From a virus, in the IMG/VR virus record IMGVR_UViG_3300031521_000134, positions 1 to 43,211 of that record: a stretch of 43,211 nucleotides of DNA. One strand, 5' to 3'. Numbering within the stretch: the first letter of the stretch is position 1; the number at the start of each line of letters is the position of its first letter. Shown here piece by piece: positions 17,796-25,622 of this stretch. The notes beneath the pieces are model-generated. The model made no database searches. It saw nothing but the letters and a program-made list of their open reading frames with translations, and had not been told where the DNA came from. The translations under genes and the position numbers were made by a program.

Positions 17796-18350
17796 CTAAA
17801 TGTTTATGGCATTCAGGATGATAAAGTCAGATTTCAATGGATCTGGATTCGCCAATACGTCAAACTTTAGCTCAATTGCGCCAGCCGTAGTAGAAGAAGG
17901 CGGAATCAATTTACGAGAAACTGAAAGGTTGTAGAATATGTACGACTGGTCTCCAGACCCCATGTCTACCTTGAACATTAAGTTTGGATCTTTCAAGTCG
18001 AGCTTCATTCCGACAGCCTCATATGATTTACCACCAACAACCAATGGGGCAAGTACTGTCGCCGTTTCAGCTACGGTATTGAAAAACATATTTAACATAG
18101 CTGTTGCCGTGTTCGGAACTTGCCATGTAGCTGTGATTTTTCCCGCTTTAGTTACGGAATAAATAGGAGCTTCAGATTGGTCGATGAAGATTTCAGTAAC
18201 CGTTCCGTCAGCTTGCTCCAGCTTAAACGTGTCCTTGATGGACTGGAAAGTCTCAACCCAAGTAGCAGAAAGTGGAGTAGTTGATTTTGTTGCGGTATAG
18301 AATTTACCTGTACCGACAGCGATAATCGAAGTTTTTGCTGTGTTTGCCAT
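17796..18350 (-). CDS. Major tail (tube) protein
   Basis: 184 residues, preceding the chaperone pair and followed by a terminator, as major tail protein genes usually are. The sequence is beta-rich with Thr/Ala enrichment (MANTAKTSIIAVGTGKFY at the start, AGKITATWQVPNTATAMLNM in the middle) and closes with a VRKL-type strand and a LKFDVLANPDP segment. It fits the tail-tube fold of siphophages by length, composition and context. Assignment is by position and fold character rather than by a named motif. Confidence 0.75.
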   Translation of the reverse strand: MANTAKTSIIAVGTGKFYTATKSTTPLSATWVETFQSIKDTFKLEQADGTVTEIFIDQSEAPIYSVTKAGKITATWQVPNTATAMLNMFFNTVAETATVLAPLVVGGKSYEAVGMKLDLKDPNLMFKVDMGSGDQSYIFYNLSVSRKLIPPSSTTAGAIELKFDVLANPDPLKSDFIILNAINI

Positions 18351-18355
18351 TTTGT

Positions 18356-18754
18356 TTAATTATTATTGTATTTTATTAAAACGTTAATATTTACTGCGTC
18401 AACGTCATAGCCTGTTCCATCAAGCCCTAACGGTATATTTGAAAGATAGGTAAATTCGTATTTATCAGTACTTATCGGTAATGCTGCCATCACATTCTTG
18501 GAATACAGAGACATTTTTGCAGAATCCTTGACTCCAGATAACTCTTTTGTGTAGATTTCAGCCCTGCAAATATTCCTGCCGTATCCTGTTTTGTCCACGA
18601 TCTCGGTAACTGACTTTACCACTACGAAAGCGGATGCTGGTTTTACCGTTGTAGTTGGTCTGCGGTTGGCGTATATAACCGGACATACATTTGCCGATTT
18701 CATTGCCTCCCATAGAGCATCTTCAATTTCACCTATGTCGTAGTTACTGTTCAC
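18356..18754 (-). CDS. Tail completion / tail terminator-like protein
   Basis: 132 residues directly upstream of the tail-tube gene (5 nt gap), where the tail terminator normally lies. The opening (YDIGEIEDALWEAMKS) is a helix, then strands ending DAVNINVLIKY, compatible with the gpU-like alpha/beta fold. It overlaps the preceding gene by 4 nt (ATGA). The expected role is to cap the tail tube where it meets the head. Assigned on context and rough secondary structure. Confidence 0.55.
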   Translation of the reverse strand: MNSNYDIGEIEDALWEAMKSANVCPVIYANRRPTTTVKPASAFVVVKSVTEIVDKTGYGRNICRAEIYTKELSGVKDSAKMSLYSKNVMAALPISTDKYEFTYLSNIPLGLDGTGYDVDAVNINVLIKYNNN

Positions 18755-19203
18755 TGTATTCTTTTAAAGTCAGATAAAAAATTCTGTTCGCTATATTGGT
18801 ATGCGCTCGTTAAGACATTTAGCTTATGAAATGTTTCCAAATCTGCTGCGTAAAACTCTCCTGCAAACACTACTAATTGCCAAGCACCTGTCGAGCTAAA
18901 CTTATCTAAAAACAAAGATCCCATTTGCGCTCCTGAGCCACCCTTTGAATCTGTGCTTGACGCCTCGGAACTATTCAGCCATTTCCTTACAAGAGAACCA
19001 TTGTGATAAATTCCGAATCCGTAAGAGTCATTCAAATTGTACGTCCTATGCGTGTATCCCCTATTTAAAATGGACACGCTTATGCTTATTTTTGCCAACT
19101 TATCCAAAGACTCCACAATCGCATCATCTGCCGTCTTTCTGATCAACGCCATCCCATCATTAAGAACTTTATCGTTAGGAATCCAATTTCGCGTTTTTGC
19201 CAT
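18751..19203 (-). CDS. HK97 gp10-like head-tail joining protein
   Basis: 150 residues with an N-terminal helix (LIRKTADDAIVESLDKLAK) followed by strands and a GFGIYHNGSLVRKW segment. Its size and place between head-closure and tail-terminator genes fit the HK97 gp10 group that completes the neck. The ATG at 19203 lies inside the 3' end of the holin gene (29 nt overlap), and the stop overlaps the next gene by 4 nt. Confidence 0.5.
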   Translation of the reverse strand: MAKTRNWIPNDKVLNDGMALIRKTADDAIVESLDKLAKISISVSILNRGYTHRTYNLNDSYGFGIYHNGSLVRKWLNSSEASSTDSKGGSGAQMGSLFLDKFSSTGAWQLVVFAGEFYAADLETFHKLNVLTSAYQYSEQNFLSDFKRIQ

Positions 19204-19768
19204 CAGCTACGGGTTTATCAACTTCATCCAAGTCTATATCTGAATTTTTCTTAATTACGCCCTTGAATATATTGTAAATCGGATCGAGTAGTTTGAAAAT
19301 CCTGAATGAATATCCCACCTTCTCAAAGTTCTCGTCAATAGATTTCATTTCCCAAAAGCAAATCTTAAAGATCACAAACAGTTTCACAACTGTAATCGCT
19401 TCGGTAATCCAAGAGTAGCCATAAACGGCAGATTCTTTTACTAAACCATTTAACACGTAAATGAAAACTGTATAAGAACCAAATTTGAAAACCCATCTCA
19501 GTCCTTTTTTGCTGGAGATGGATTCTTTCCCATCTATGATTGCCGCACTTGCCACACCAGTCACTAAATCAATGAACATTATAATGAAGATCATTAAGCA
19601 AACCCAAACTGTCATTCCTAATACTTCGTTTGCCCAATAACTAAACATTGTTGCCATCATTGCTATTGAGGTTGCTACCGTTCCTAAAAACGTCGTCTCT
19701 TTGGCTTTTTCTGTGCCTAAAGAAAACATCGGTTTCAAAAAACTATATTGTTCAAAGACTGTCCACAT
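19175..19768 (-). CDS. Holin of the phage_holin_4 type
   Basis: 197 residues. Hydrophobic spans lie near residues 27-47, 52-75 (containing FIDLVTG at 65-71) and 96-112. The D-x-V/I-TG motif after a membrane span, followed by a basic SKKGLRW loop, is the signature of the phage_holin_4 / toxin-secretion holin family. It would form the lesion that starts lysis. The odd point is its place between neck genes rather than beside an endolysin; no endolysin was found. The charged C-terminal tail (about 60 residues) is cytoplasmic in such holins. Confidence 0.75.
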   Translation of the reverse strand: MWTVFEQYSFLKPMFSLGTEKAKETTFLGTVATSIAMMATMFSYWANEVLGMTVWVCLMIFIIMFIDLVTGVASAAIIDGKESISSKKGLRWVFKFGSYTVFIYVLNGLVKESAVYGYSWITEAITVVKLFVIFKICFWEMKSIDENFEKVGYSFRIFKLLDPIYNIFKGVIKKNSDIDLDEVDKPVADGKNAKLDS

Positions 19769-19773
19769 AACTA

Positions 19774-20121
19774 TTAATTATTGACTCTGTTATGCCAAAG
19801 AGTGCATCCCATATTGCCGTTGTAGCTATTTACAAGCTCTCCGGCAAAAGTTTTAACGCGATCCGTAATCACAACCGAGTCGCCAGTCTCAAACAGAACC
19901 TCATTAAATGGCATTGATACGGTGTAGTCAGAAATAAATACTCCCTCTGTGATTCCGGTACTGCCGGATCTTGATGGGTAGTTTCTGCATTCACCTTCAA
20001 AAACATCCACATCCGAAGATGTAGGAGGATTTACATCAGTATTCACGACAACTCTCGTAACTTTTATCCAGTGAGGAAACCGAGGATTAATGCCTTGCCT
20101 GAGCATCTGACTTAACCCCAT
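19774..20121 (-). CDS. Head-closure-like protein
   Basis: 115 residues. It follows the connector gene with a 35-nt overlap and precedes the holin. The order and size fit a small beta-barrel stopper or head-closure protein. Visible features are a helical opening (MGLSQMLRQGINPRFPHW) and a strand-rich rest with DYTVSMPFNEVLFETGDSV, where a barrel seems likely. No specific family was recognised. Confidence 0.5.
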   Translation of the reverse strand: MGLSQMLRQGINPRFPHWIKVTRVVVNTDVNPPTSSDVDVFEGECRNYPSRSGSTGITEGVFISDYTVSMPFNEVLFETGDSVVITDRVKTFAGELVNSYNGNMGCTLWHNRVNN

Positions 20122-20653
20122 TTAGTGATGTAAGGATAATGGATGGCATAGTCGCTTCTCCATATTTCTTGTATATTGCATTTGCCTGCGTTCTGATCAA
20201 TCGCTTATCGGTAATAGATAATGTTCCGCTTGCTTCTTGGTGTGACCATCCGTTATCACTATCCTTTGCGCCCTGTACTTGCGAGGGAGAATTAACTCCG
20301 TACATTAAGGCGTCTGCAAGGCATAACTCCTTGGTCTGAGTAGATAAAGTAGTAACATCCAATCCAATCGCTAATCCACGATCAATTCTTATTCCCATCA
20401 GAGCCGCATCGGGCAATTCAAACCCGACACGACCCCTTAAGTACGACTCTAACGTACAGATGAAAACAGCAGAAATTACGACATCGCTGTCGGGAGCTTC
20501 AAAAACGTACGGGTTTGCAACGATAACTTCTTCGCCTCGTAGGAAACGACTGAATGAGGATGGTGTCGCTACTAACGAAACTTCGTCGCCCATGCTGTGT
20601 ATTCCTGCGCCTGTGACTACTCCATCACCTATAACTGTAACCTGTACGTTCAT
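20087..20653 (-). CDS. Head-tail connector with an N-terminal InlB-B-repeat-like domain
   Basis: 188 residues in two parts. Residues 1-60 read like the divergent InlB B-repeat: G-x-G-x-V-x-G-x-G spacing, then GDEVSLVATPS, and a closing DSDVVISAVF. Residues 65-188 look like a small helical connector protein (STQTKELCLADALMYGVNS, then ITDKRLIRTQANAIYKKYGE), the type that sits on the portal. It directly follows the capsid gene. The fusion of a surface-repeat fold to a connector is uncommon in my experience and may project from the neck. Confidence 0.55.
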   Translation of the reverse strand: MNVQVTVIGDGVVTGAGIHSMGDEVSLVATPSSFSRFLRGEEVIVANPYVFEAPDSDVVISAVFICTLESYLRGRVGFELPDAALMGIRIDRGLAIGLDVTTLSTQTKELCLADALMYGVNSPSQVQGAKDSDNGWSHQEASGTLSITDKRLIRTQANAIYKKYGEATMPSIILTSLNGVKSDAQARH

Positions 20654-20676
20654 ATCGGCTTATCTGTTTGTATTAA

Positions 20677-21822
20677 TTAAGCAGCAGTAGTGATGTCAAG
20701 CATCATAATCTCATTCGGGTTGTTCAGAACCGGAATACCTGTAAACTCAGCAATGAATTCCATTACCTTATGCTTAGCTGATACGGTCTGAAGGATGGTA
20801 ATTCTGCCATCTTCGTAAGTGTAAACAGGTTCAGCAGGGTTGTTGAATTTAATTGGAAGAGAAGACTCAACCGATCCACAAGTTCCGGCAGCACGCAGAA
20901 CAACAACGCCATCTGCGAAAGATTTCAGTGCGGTATTTACAGTTTTGCGAGTGGACACATCAAATGTCTGAGCGAAAGAAATCTCATCTACAACTTCGAT
21001 AGGGGGCAAACCGCGACCCAAAAGATAAGCACGGATCTGATCTTCAGTTACGAAGAAGGTAGAAACGTTAGCAGCAGCGATACCACCCATAGTAGCCTGA
21101 ATTGCCACAGAGTTACGGACGGTTGGATGTTGCCAGATAATATCCCAAGTGGCACGGTTCATTCGAAGTACGCCGTAAGGTTTGAAATTATCCTTTGCGT
21201 ATTTAACCAAGTTGTAAAGGTCGGTAACAACATCGGCAGTCGAATCAGACCAAACCTTTACTACTTTCTTTTTATTGGCAGCAGGAATGTTGAAGTCAAA
21301 ATCCAAGCCCTGCAAACCGTCGGGGTTATTTGTTGAATTGGTAATGAAGTGACCAGTTGATTCAATCTGGAAAGCCATATAATTCAACTGAGAGTGCATG
21401 CCCCTCAAAAGTTTGTCGGTATCGGTAGAAATGATTTTATATAAATCTTCCCATCGAGGAACAACGCCAGAGTAGTTAGTAACTAACTGAGCCTGTTGAA
21501 TGAAAGATTCCTCATTGAACTGAATTGCATGACCCATGCGGGGCATCTTGCCAGTAGAAAGAGAGAAGCTGGAAGGAGCGCGAAGTGGCTTGTCAGCGTC
21601 AAACTCGATGATAGTAGCTTTAGGGGCAACTAAAGAAGTTCCTTGAAGCTGAGTATAAGTGAAGCCTACTTTTGGAATACCCCAATCGAAAGCGGATTTC
21701 CACGAAGCGTTATCGTAGCGGTTTGCGAAGGCAGAATCAATAAATGTCTGCATAGAATCGAAACCATATTGACCCAATGCGCCATTGACGAGGTCATAGT
21801 AGCTCTTGTAATTTGTTTGCAT
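20677..21822 (-). CDS. Major capsid protein
   Basis: 381 residues, after the scaffold- and decoration-like genes and ahead of the connector genes. The order of features suits the HK97 fold of the lambda gpE type: an N-terminal helical arm, a P-loop-like strand region (MPRMGHAIQFNEESF), a spine helix (LYKIISTDTDKLLRGMHSQL), and A-domain segments with VLRMNRATWDIIWQHP and FVTEDQIRAYL. The C-terminal part (ADGVVVLRAAGTCGS) carries the usual conserved valine strand. No protease gene is evident. Confidence 0.85.
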   Translation of the reverse strand: MQTNYKSYYDLVNGALGQYGFDSMQTFIDSAFANRYDNASWKSAFDWGIPKVGFTYTQLQGTSLVAPKATIIEFDADKPLRAPSSFSLSTGKMPRMGHAIQFNEESFIQQAQLVTNYSGVVPRWEDLYKIISTDTDKLLRGMHSQLNYMAFQIESTGHFITNSTNNPDGLQGLDFDFNIPAANKKKVVKVWSDSTADVVTDLYNLVKYAKDNFKPYGVLRMNRATWDIIWQHPTVRNSVAIQATMGGIAAANVSTFFVTEDQIRAYLLGRGLPPIEVVDEISFAQTFDVSTRKTVNTALKSFADGVVVLRAAGTCGSVESSLPIKFNNPAEPVYTYEDGRITILQTVSAKHKVMEFIAEFTGIPVLNNPNEIMMLDITTAA

Positions 21823-21830
21823 GGTATGGT

Positions 21831-22469
21831 TTAGATTATATTATCAAAATAAATGTCTGTATTCAGCCGGATGTTCGCCTTCATAATAGGGGAAAGGAAT
21901 GGAATCCTTTTCTCAAAAACATAACCCTTAAATACGGGTGATGCAGTTGCGATAGTGTCGCCCGTTTCAATCAAAATCTGACTGTAAGTAAGGTGAGTTG
22001 GCTGGCAATAAAGAGCCTGAGCTGCCTGTTCTGTTGCAGATGCTGACAATGCAAGGATAGTACCTACTGCGATTGTGTCTGCGGCTGCTGTTACGATAGT
22101 GAAGGTAGACTCACCAACTACACTATTATCGACGGTGGTTACGGCAAATGCCTTACCCGTTCCGGCAATAGTCGCAGGAGCTACCATAACGATTTTACCT
22201 GCTACGATGTCGTGAAGACCATCTGCGCGATACACGGTGATTATGGTGTTTGTTCCGCCAGTTACCGATGTGGCTTTAACCTTCCATGTAGGAAGAATCT
22301 TGACGCCATTTGCAGCTTCTAAACTGCAAGGAGAACCTGCTGGATAGTTGTATCCTTCTGCGAATGCGTTGAGCAGTTTACCTACTCCAACTACACGCTC
22401 AGGTACGCCCTTCCAAACCGGAAATCCAGAATCGTAAGTGGCCGTTTTGCGACCAAATGTATTTCCCAT
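21831..22469 (-). CDS. Head decoration / head fibre-like protein
   Basis: 212 residues, placed just upstream of the capsid gene (8 nt gap). The body is Thr/Val/Ala-rich with repeated short strands (KVKATSVTGGTNTIITVY, GESTFTIVTAAADTI) and a closing KANIRLNTDIYF. This arrangement is frequent for proteins that bind the capsid surface. The function is inferred from position and beta-rich character; it may instead be a second structural head protein. Confidence 0.55.
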   Translation of the reverse strand: MGNTFGRKTATYDSGFPVWKGVPERVVGVGKLLNAFAEGYNYPAGSPCSLEAANGVKILPTWKVKATSVTGGTNTIITVYRADGLHDIVAGKIVMVAPATIAGTGKAFAVTTVDNSVVGESTFTIVTAAADTIAVGTILALSASATEQAAQALYCQPTHLTYSQILIETGDTIATASPVFKGYVFEKRIPFLSPIMKANIRLNTDIYFDNII

Positions 22470-22514
22470 TTTTTAAAAATTAAATTATAAGTACATTAAA
22501 AATTTCTTCGGCTA

Positions 22515-23150
22515 TTACGCCTTTGGCTTTCCTAAGAATTTATCAACAAGATCAACGCCTTTTTTCTGAGCGGCTTCTACCGTAGCTTTATCGCCAAGAG
22601 CAGGAATGATAGGTACTGCACCATCCTTAGAAATGGAAGACTGCAATTCATTATATTCCGAAAGAGCTAATCCAGAAATCTGTTCGGCTGTCATATCGTC
22701 TTGAATGTCGATTAGCTTGATAGCCTTTTTGAGTAGGGTTGAATTAGTTGCTCCTTGTTTTCCAGATATTTCAAGGGCTTTTGTAATTAGCTCTTGCTTG
22801 GTTGTCATCTTACGATGCTCAGCGTCTTTGTTCTCCAAACCTGTGATCTTTTCCATTAGCGTCTTTAGTAAAGCGGTTGTGGAGTCGTCGGCTGGTGCTG
22901 GAGGAGTAGGAGGTGCTGGTGGATCTGTTGGTTTTTTGATTCTTGAATCCACTTCTGATTGGATAAGTTCCACAAATGGCTCTGCGCCTTTAACTACTTC
23001 GCTTATCGCGTCTTGAAGTTTGTCCGGTTCTATAACGCCCATCGCCGTAAGTTTTGCTTCGATGATCGCTACCATTTTTTCGACACTTGCTGCTTTCAAA
23101 CCATACTTAGAGTAGGATGTTTTGACCGCTTGCGTAATTTTGTCTTTCAT
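22515..23150 (-). CDS. Scaffold-like head assembly protein
   Basis: 211 residues, first gene of the late operon. The N-terminal 75 residues are helical, followed by a Pro-rich linker (PTDPPAPPTPPAPADDS, about 77-93) and a long charged helix near 95-120. The C-terminus is basic (QKKGVDLVDKFLGKPKA), as in scaffolds that bind the capsid through a positive tail. No serine or other protease triad was seen. The promoter at 23213-23243 drives this and the following genes. Confidence 0.55.
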   Translation of the reverse strand: MKDKITQAVKTSYSKYGLKAASVEKMVAIIEAKLTAMGVIEPDKLQDAISEVVKGAEPFVELIQSEVDSRIKKPTDPPAPPTPPAPADDSTTALLKTLMEKITGLENKDAEHRKMTTKQELITKALEISGKQGATNSTLLKKAIKLIDIQDDMTAEQISGLALSEYNELQSSISKDGAVPIIPALGDKATVEAAQKKGVDLVDKFLGKPKA

Positions 23151-23180
23151 TTATTTGCTACTGTTTAAATTTATTATTAC

Positions 23181-23199
23181 CAATATTTGCTAATGGCAA
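23181..23199. repeat. 19-bp dispersed motif, copy at 23.2 kb
   Basis: Third copy of CAWTANTTGYTARTRGCAM. It lies in the leader of the late operon, between the -7 element (23213-23220) and the scaffold-like ATG at 23150. Confidence 0.5.
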
Positions 23200-23212
23200 T
23201 TATTATCACATG

Positions 23213-23243
23213 CAAAGATAATCAAATAAATTTAATTACCAAA
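23213..23243 (-). promoter_or_regulatory. Consensus promoter of the late structural operon
   Basis: TTTG (23243-23240), a 19-nt spacer and TATCTTTG (23220-23213) match the Bacteroidota promoter consensus without error. The transcript would have a leader of about 55 nt holding one copy of the repeated motif. Confidence 0.7.
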
Positions 23244-23284
23244 TGCTGATTCGGTAGCCTGATAAAAAGTGTCGTTGTCCTTAT

Positions 23285-23776
23285 TTATGTGGTGGGAGGG
23301 AAGTTTAGTTTCTTAAAGTCAGGATTGCGTTTATGTGCAATGGCATCATAGGCTCGTGCCACATCTTCTTCTATGGAAAAGTATCCAAGATTCTTTATTC
23401 TCCCGTCTACTTGTATGTTTGCCTACCATTTTTCATCTCTTTTATGCCAGCTTACCCCAATGTATTTAGATGAGCGGTTTTTTCTCTTCCTTCTGTTCAT
23501 TAGGTTTTCTTGATGTGTGCAAGGTCTCATATTCAACCTCTGATTATTTCTGCCATCTCTATCCTCGTGATCTATGTCTGATTTTCCATCACTATCTCCC
23601 ATTAGAAATCTACGCATATACTGAATGGTGTGTTCGCCATTAACCACAACTCCCCTTGCTGCATAAAATGTATTTCCCTTTTTGTCGGCGTACCACGAGC
23701 CTGCCTGTATTAAACTTTCATAATCTGCATCGTCAACCATTGCAAATTGTCCTTGTGTTAAAGGTATTAATCTCAT
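23285..23776 (-). pseudogene. HNH-AP2 endonuclease gene broken by an amber stop
   Basis: The frame encodes an N-terminal domain (LTQGQFAMVDDADYESL), an HNH core (DIDHEDRDGRNNQ, then NMRPCTHQEN) and the start of an AP2 DNA-binding domain (SSKYIGVSWHKRDEKW), then a TAG at 23423-23425. The same frame runs on for 45 codons (ANIQVDGRIKNLGYFS, then ARAYDAIAHKRN) to a TAA at 23285. The intact copy at 31743-32219 has Gln at this place, so a CAG to TAG change explains it. The start follows that homologue; the frame is open nine codons further up. The truncated product keeps the HNH part and might retain activity. Confidence 0.8.
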
Positions 23777-23885
23777 TAATTTAGTATAAAGCACAAAGCC
23801 CAAAAAGCAGTGTGAGAGACCTGCTTCCCGAGCTTCATCAGATTTTTACATCTGAAATATTTTTTCTTCGACTCTCACATCAAAT
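23777..23885 (-). promoter_or_regulatory. Attenuator-like leader of the broken HNH-AP2 gene
   Basis: In minus-strand sense TGTGAGAG (23879-23872) can pair with CTCTCACA (23818-23811). That second arm is also the loop of a hairpin AAGCAG/CTGCTT (23826-23805) followed by U residues. A small hairpin CAGAT/ATCTG (23854-23839) lies between. A terminator whose loop pairs with an upstream arm is a typical switch arrangement. A weak promoter (TTAG, 19 nt, TGTCTTTG) may lie just upstream. Confidence 0.45.
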
Positions 23886-23943
23886 TGCAAAGACAGTAAA
23901 TTATTTCTAATTTCCTAATGCAATTCTTAATTTTATTGAATCT

Positions 23944-23974
23944 ATTGCATTTGTCCCGAAAAGCATTATCTTTA
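23944..23974 (+). promoter_or_regulatory. Promoter for the terminase-portal operon
   Basis: ATTG (23944-23947), 19-nt spacer, TATCTTTA (23967-23974): one mismatch in each element to the Bacteroidota consensus. The start of transcription would be near 23980, about 18 nt before the ATG at 23998. Confidence 0.5.
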
Positions 23975-23997
23975 CGTTTTAAACTATTTTAGTGTTC

Positions 23998-25605
23998 ATG
24001 CAGGAATTTATTTTATCCCCATCTGGTAAGAAATATTATACAAATGAATTTGTTGAGTCATTGCGTGAATCCAACCTAAATATTCCGGCAGGCTTCCCGT
24101 CTTACAATAGTATTCCGATGGCAGGATTTCAGGAGGAAGTCTTAATATCCGATGCTGACGTAGTTATAATAGGAGGTCGTCGCGGGGGTGGTAAGACGGA
24201 TATAATGAATCGCAGCGCGCAATATAATCTTGATAAGCTGGGATTCTCAATGCATGGTTTCAGGAAGGAGGAAAAAGACATAACAAACGGACTGTGGAAA
24301 AATGCAACCGAGATGTATCGTGGATTTGGGGAGTTTTCAGACTCCAATTCTACAATCAAGTTTTGTAATGGAGATTCAAGGATAGTTTATGCTCACCTTC
24401 AAAATGAGAAGGAGGTAGATAGAAGGTTTAGGGGGATTGAGATGCCCCATGTTATTATAGACGAGTTACCTCAGATTGGATTTAAAACATTCTTTACGCT
24501 TCTGGCATCTAACCGTAACTCTCTTGGAATTAAGAATAAGTTTATCGCCAGTTGTAACCCTGTATCTAATAGACATTGGGTTTATAAACTAATATCGTGG
24601 TATATAAACGCTGACACTAATGAGGTAATTCACGAAAGGAGTGGGCAAATTAGGTATTTCTTCAAGTATGGAGAAGGAATCACGGACATTTCTTGGGGCT
24701 TGACCAAAGAAGAGGTTTACAATAAAGCTAAAGGATTTATAGACAATATTCACGACGATTCTTTAAATGATATGTCAAGTAAGTATGATCTTATTTCATC
24801 ATTTACATTTATCGAAGGAGAGTATAGTCAAAACAAGATATTTAGAAAGAAAGATCCATCATACTTGGGTAGGCTCGCACAGCAAGGGGGTAGGCAGTCG
24901 GTTAAGGATATAAAAGGAATTTGGGGAGATGACGACACGGGGGAGGAGCTGGTTAAGGCATCTGAATTAGACAACGCATTTGAAAATCTACAAAAAGCAG
25001 GGGCAAGATTTCGTTGTGCTTGTGCAGACGTCGCTCTTACCGGAGACTACTTCGTTCTATTCGCATTTGAAGATAAACACGTTATTGATTACGAAGCATT
25101 TACAGGAGTACTATCAGATACGGCAGTTGAATTGACACGAAAGTTTCTTGACAAAAATAACATAAGAGAAGAGTATTTTGCCTATGACAGCAATGGGCTT
25201 GGGCTATATCTGGCTGGATATTTTAAAAGAGCTAAGCAATTTAATAACAAAGAAAGAGCATCTAATCCTCAGTTGTGGAATAATCAAAAGAGTGAATGCG
25301 CTGAAAAATTCACCAAGGCACTAAAAGAGGGGGAATATAGTTTTGATGATGATGTATTAAATCACGTTATTACAAAAAAGGATTCTAAAGGAGAGATAAT
25401 AGAGCAGATGACGCTTAGGGATAGGCTTGAATCTCAGCGTCCCGCGTTTAAGCGGAAATCTGTCGATAATGGAAAGTTTGAGATAATAGGAAAATCTCAA
25501 ATGAAACAGGAATGTGGGCATTCGCCCGATGAATTCGAAGCCTTATTTATGCGAGAAGTATTCAGTAGCAAAAAAAGGGGGTTTTCAAATAGTGGATTAC
25601 TTTAA
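23998..25605 (+). CDS. terL: Terminase large subunit
   Basis: 535 residues. The ATPase half has a Walker A motif (GRRGGGKT, about residues 60-67), a Walker B with catalytic Glu (VIIDE, about 152-156) and a coupling motif SCNP (about 185-188). The nuclease half shows the acidic residues of the RNase H-like fold: D in CADVALTGDY (about 344), D in AYDSNGLG (about 397) and the late PDEFEA. It cuts and pumps DNA into the prohead with the portal. A GTG two codons earlier is in frame, but the ATG at 23998 gives a usual leader. It is on the strand opposite to the head genes. Confidence 0.93.
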   Translation: MQEFILSPSGKKYYTNEFVESLRESNLNIPAGFPSYNSIPMAGFQEEVLISDADVVIIGGRRGGGKTDIMNRSAQYNLDKLGFSMHGFRKEEKDITNGLWKNATEMYRGFGEFSDSNSTIKFCNGDSRIVYAHLQNEKEVDRRFRGIEMPHVIIDELPQIGFKTFFTLLASNRNSLGIKNKFIASCNPVSNRHWVYKLISWYINADTNEVIHERSGQIRYFFKYGEGITDISWGLTKEEVYNKAKGFIDNIHDDSLNDMSSKYDLISSFTFIEGEYSQNKIFRKKDPSYLGRLAQQGGRQSVKDIKGIWGDDDTGEELVKASELDNAFENLQKAGARFRCACADVALTGDYFVLFAFEDKHVIDYEAFTGVLSDTAVELTRKFLDKNNIREEYFAYDSNGLGLYLAGYFKRAKQFNNKERASNPQLWNNQKSECAEKFTKALKEGEYSFDDDVLNHVITKKDSKGEIIEQMTLRDRLESQRPAFKRKSVDNGKFEIIGKSQMKQECGHSPDEFEALFMREVFSSKKRGFSNSGLL

Positions 25606-25622
25606 CTAATAATATTTACAAC

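Noticed and set aside
23423-23425. Reassignment of TAG to Gln in this phage
   Set aside because: TAG ends normal genes here (for example at 27570 and 27934), and two other broken genes use TAA and TGA.
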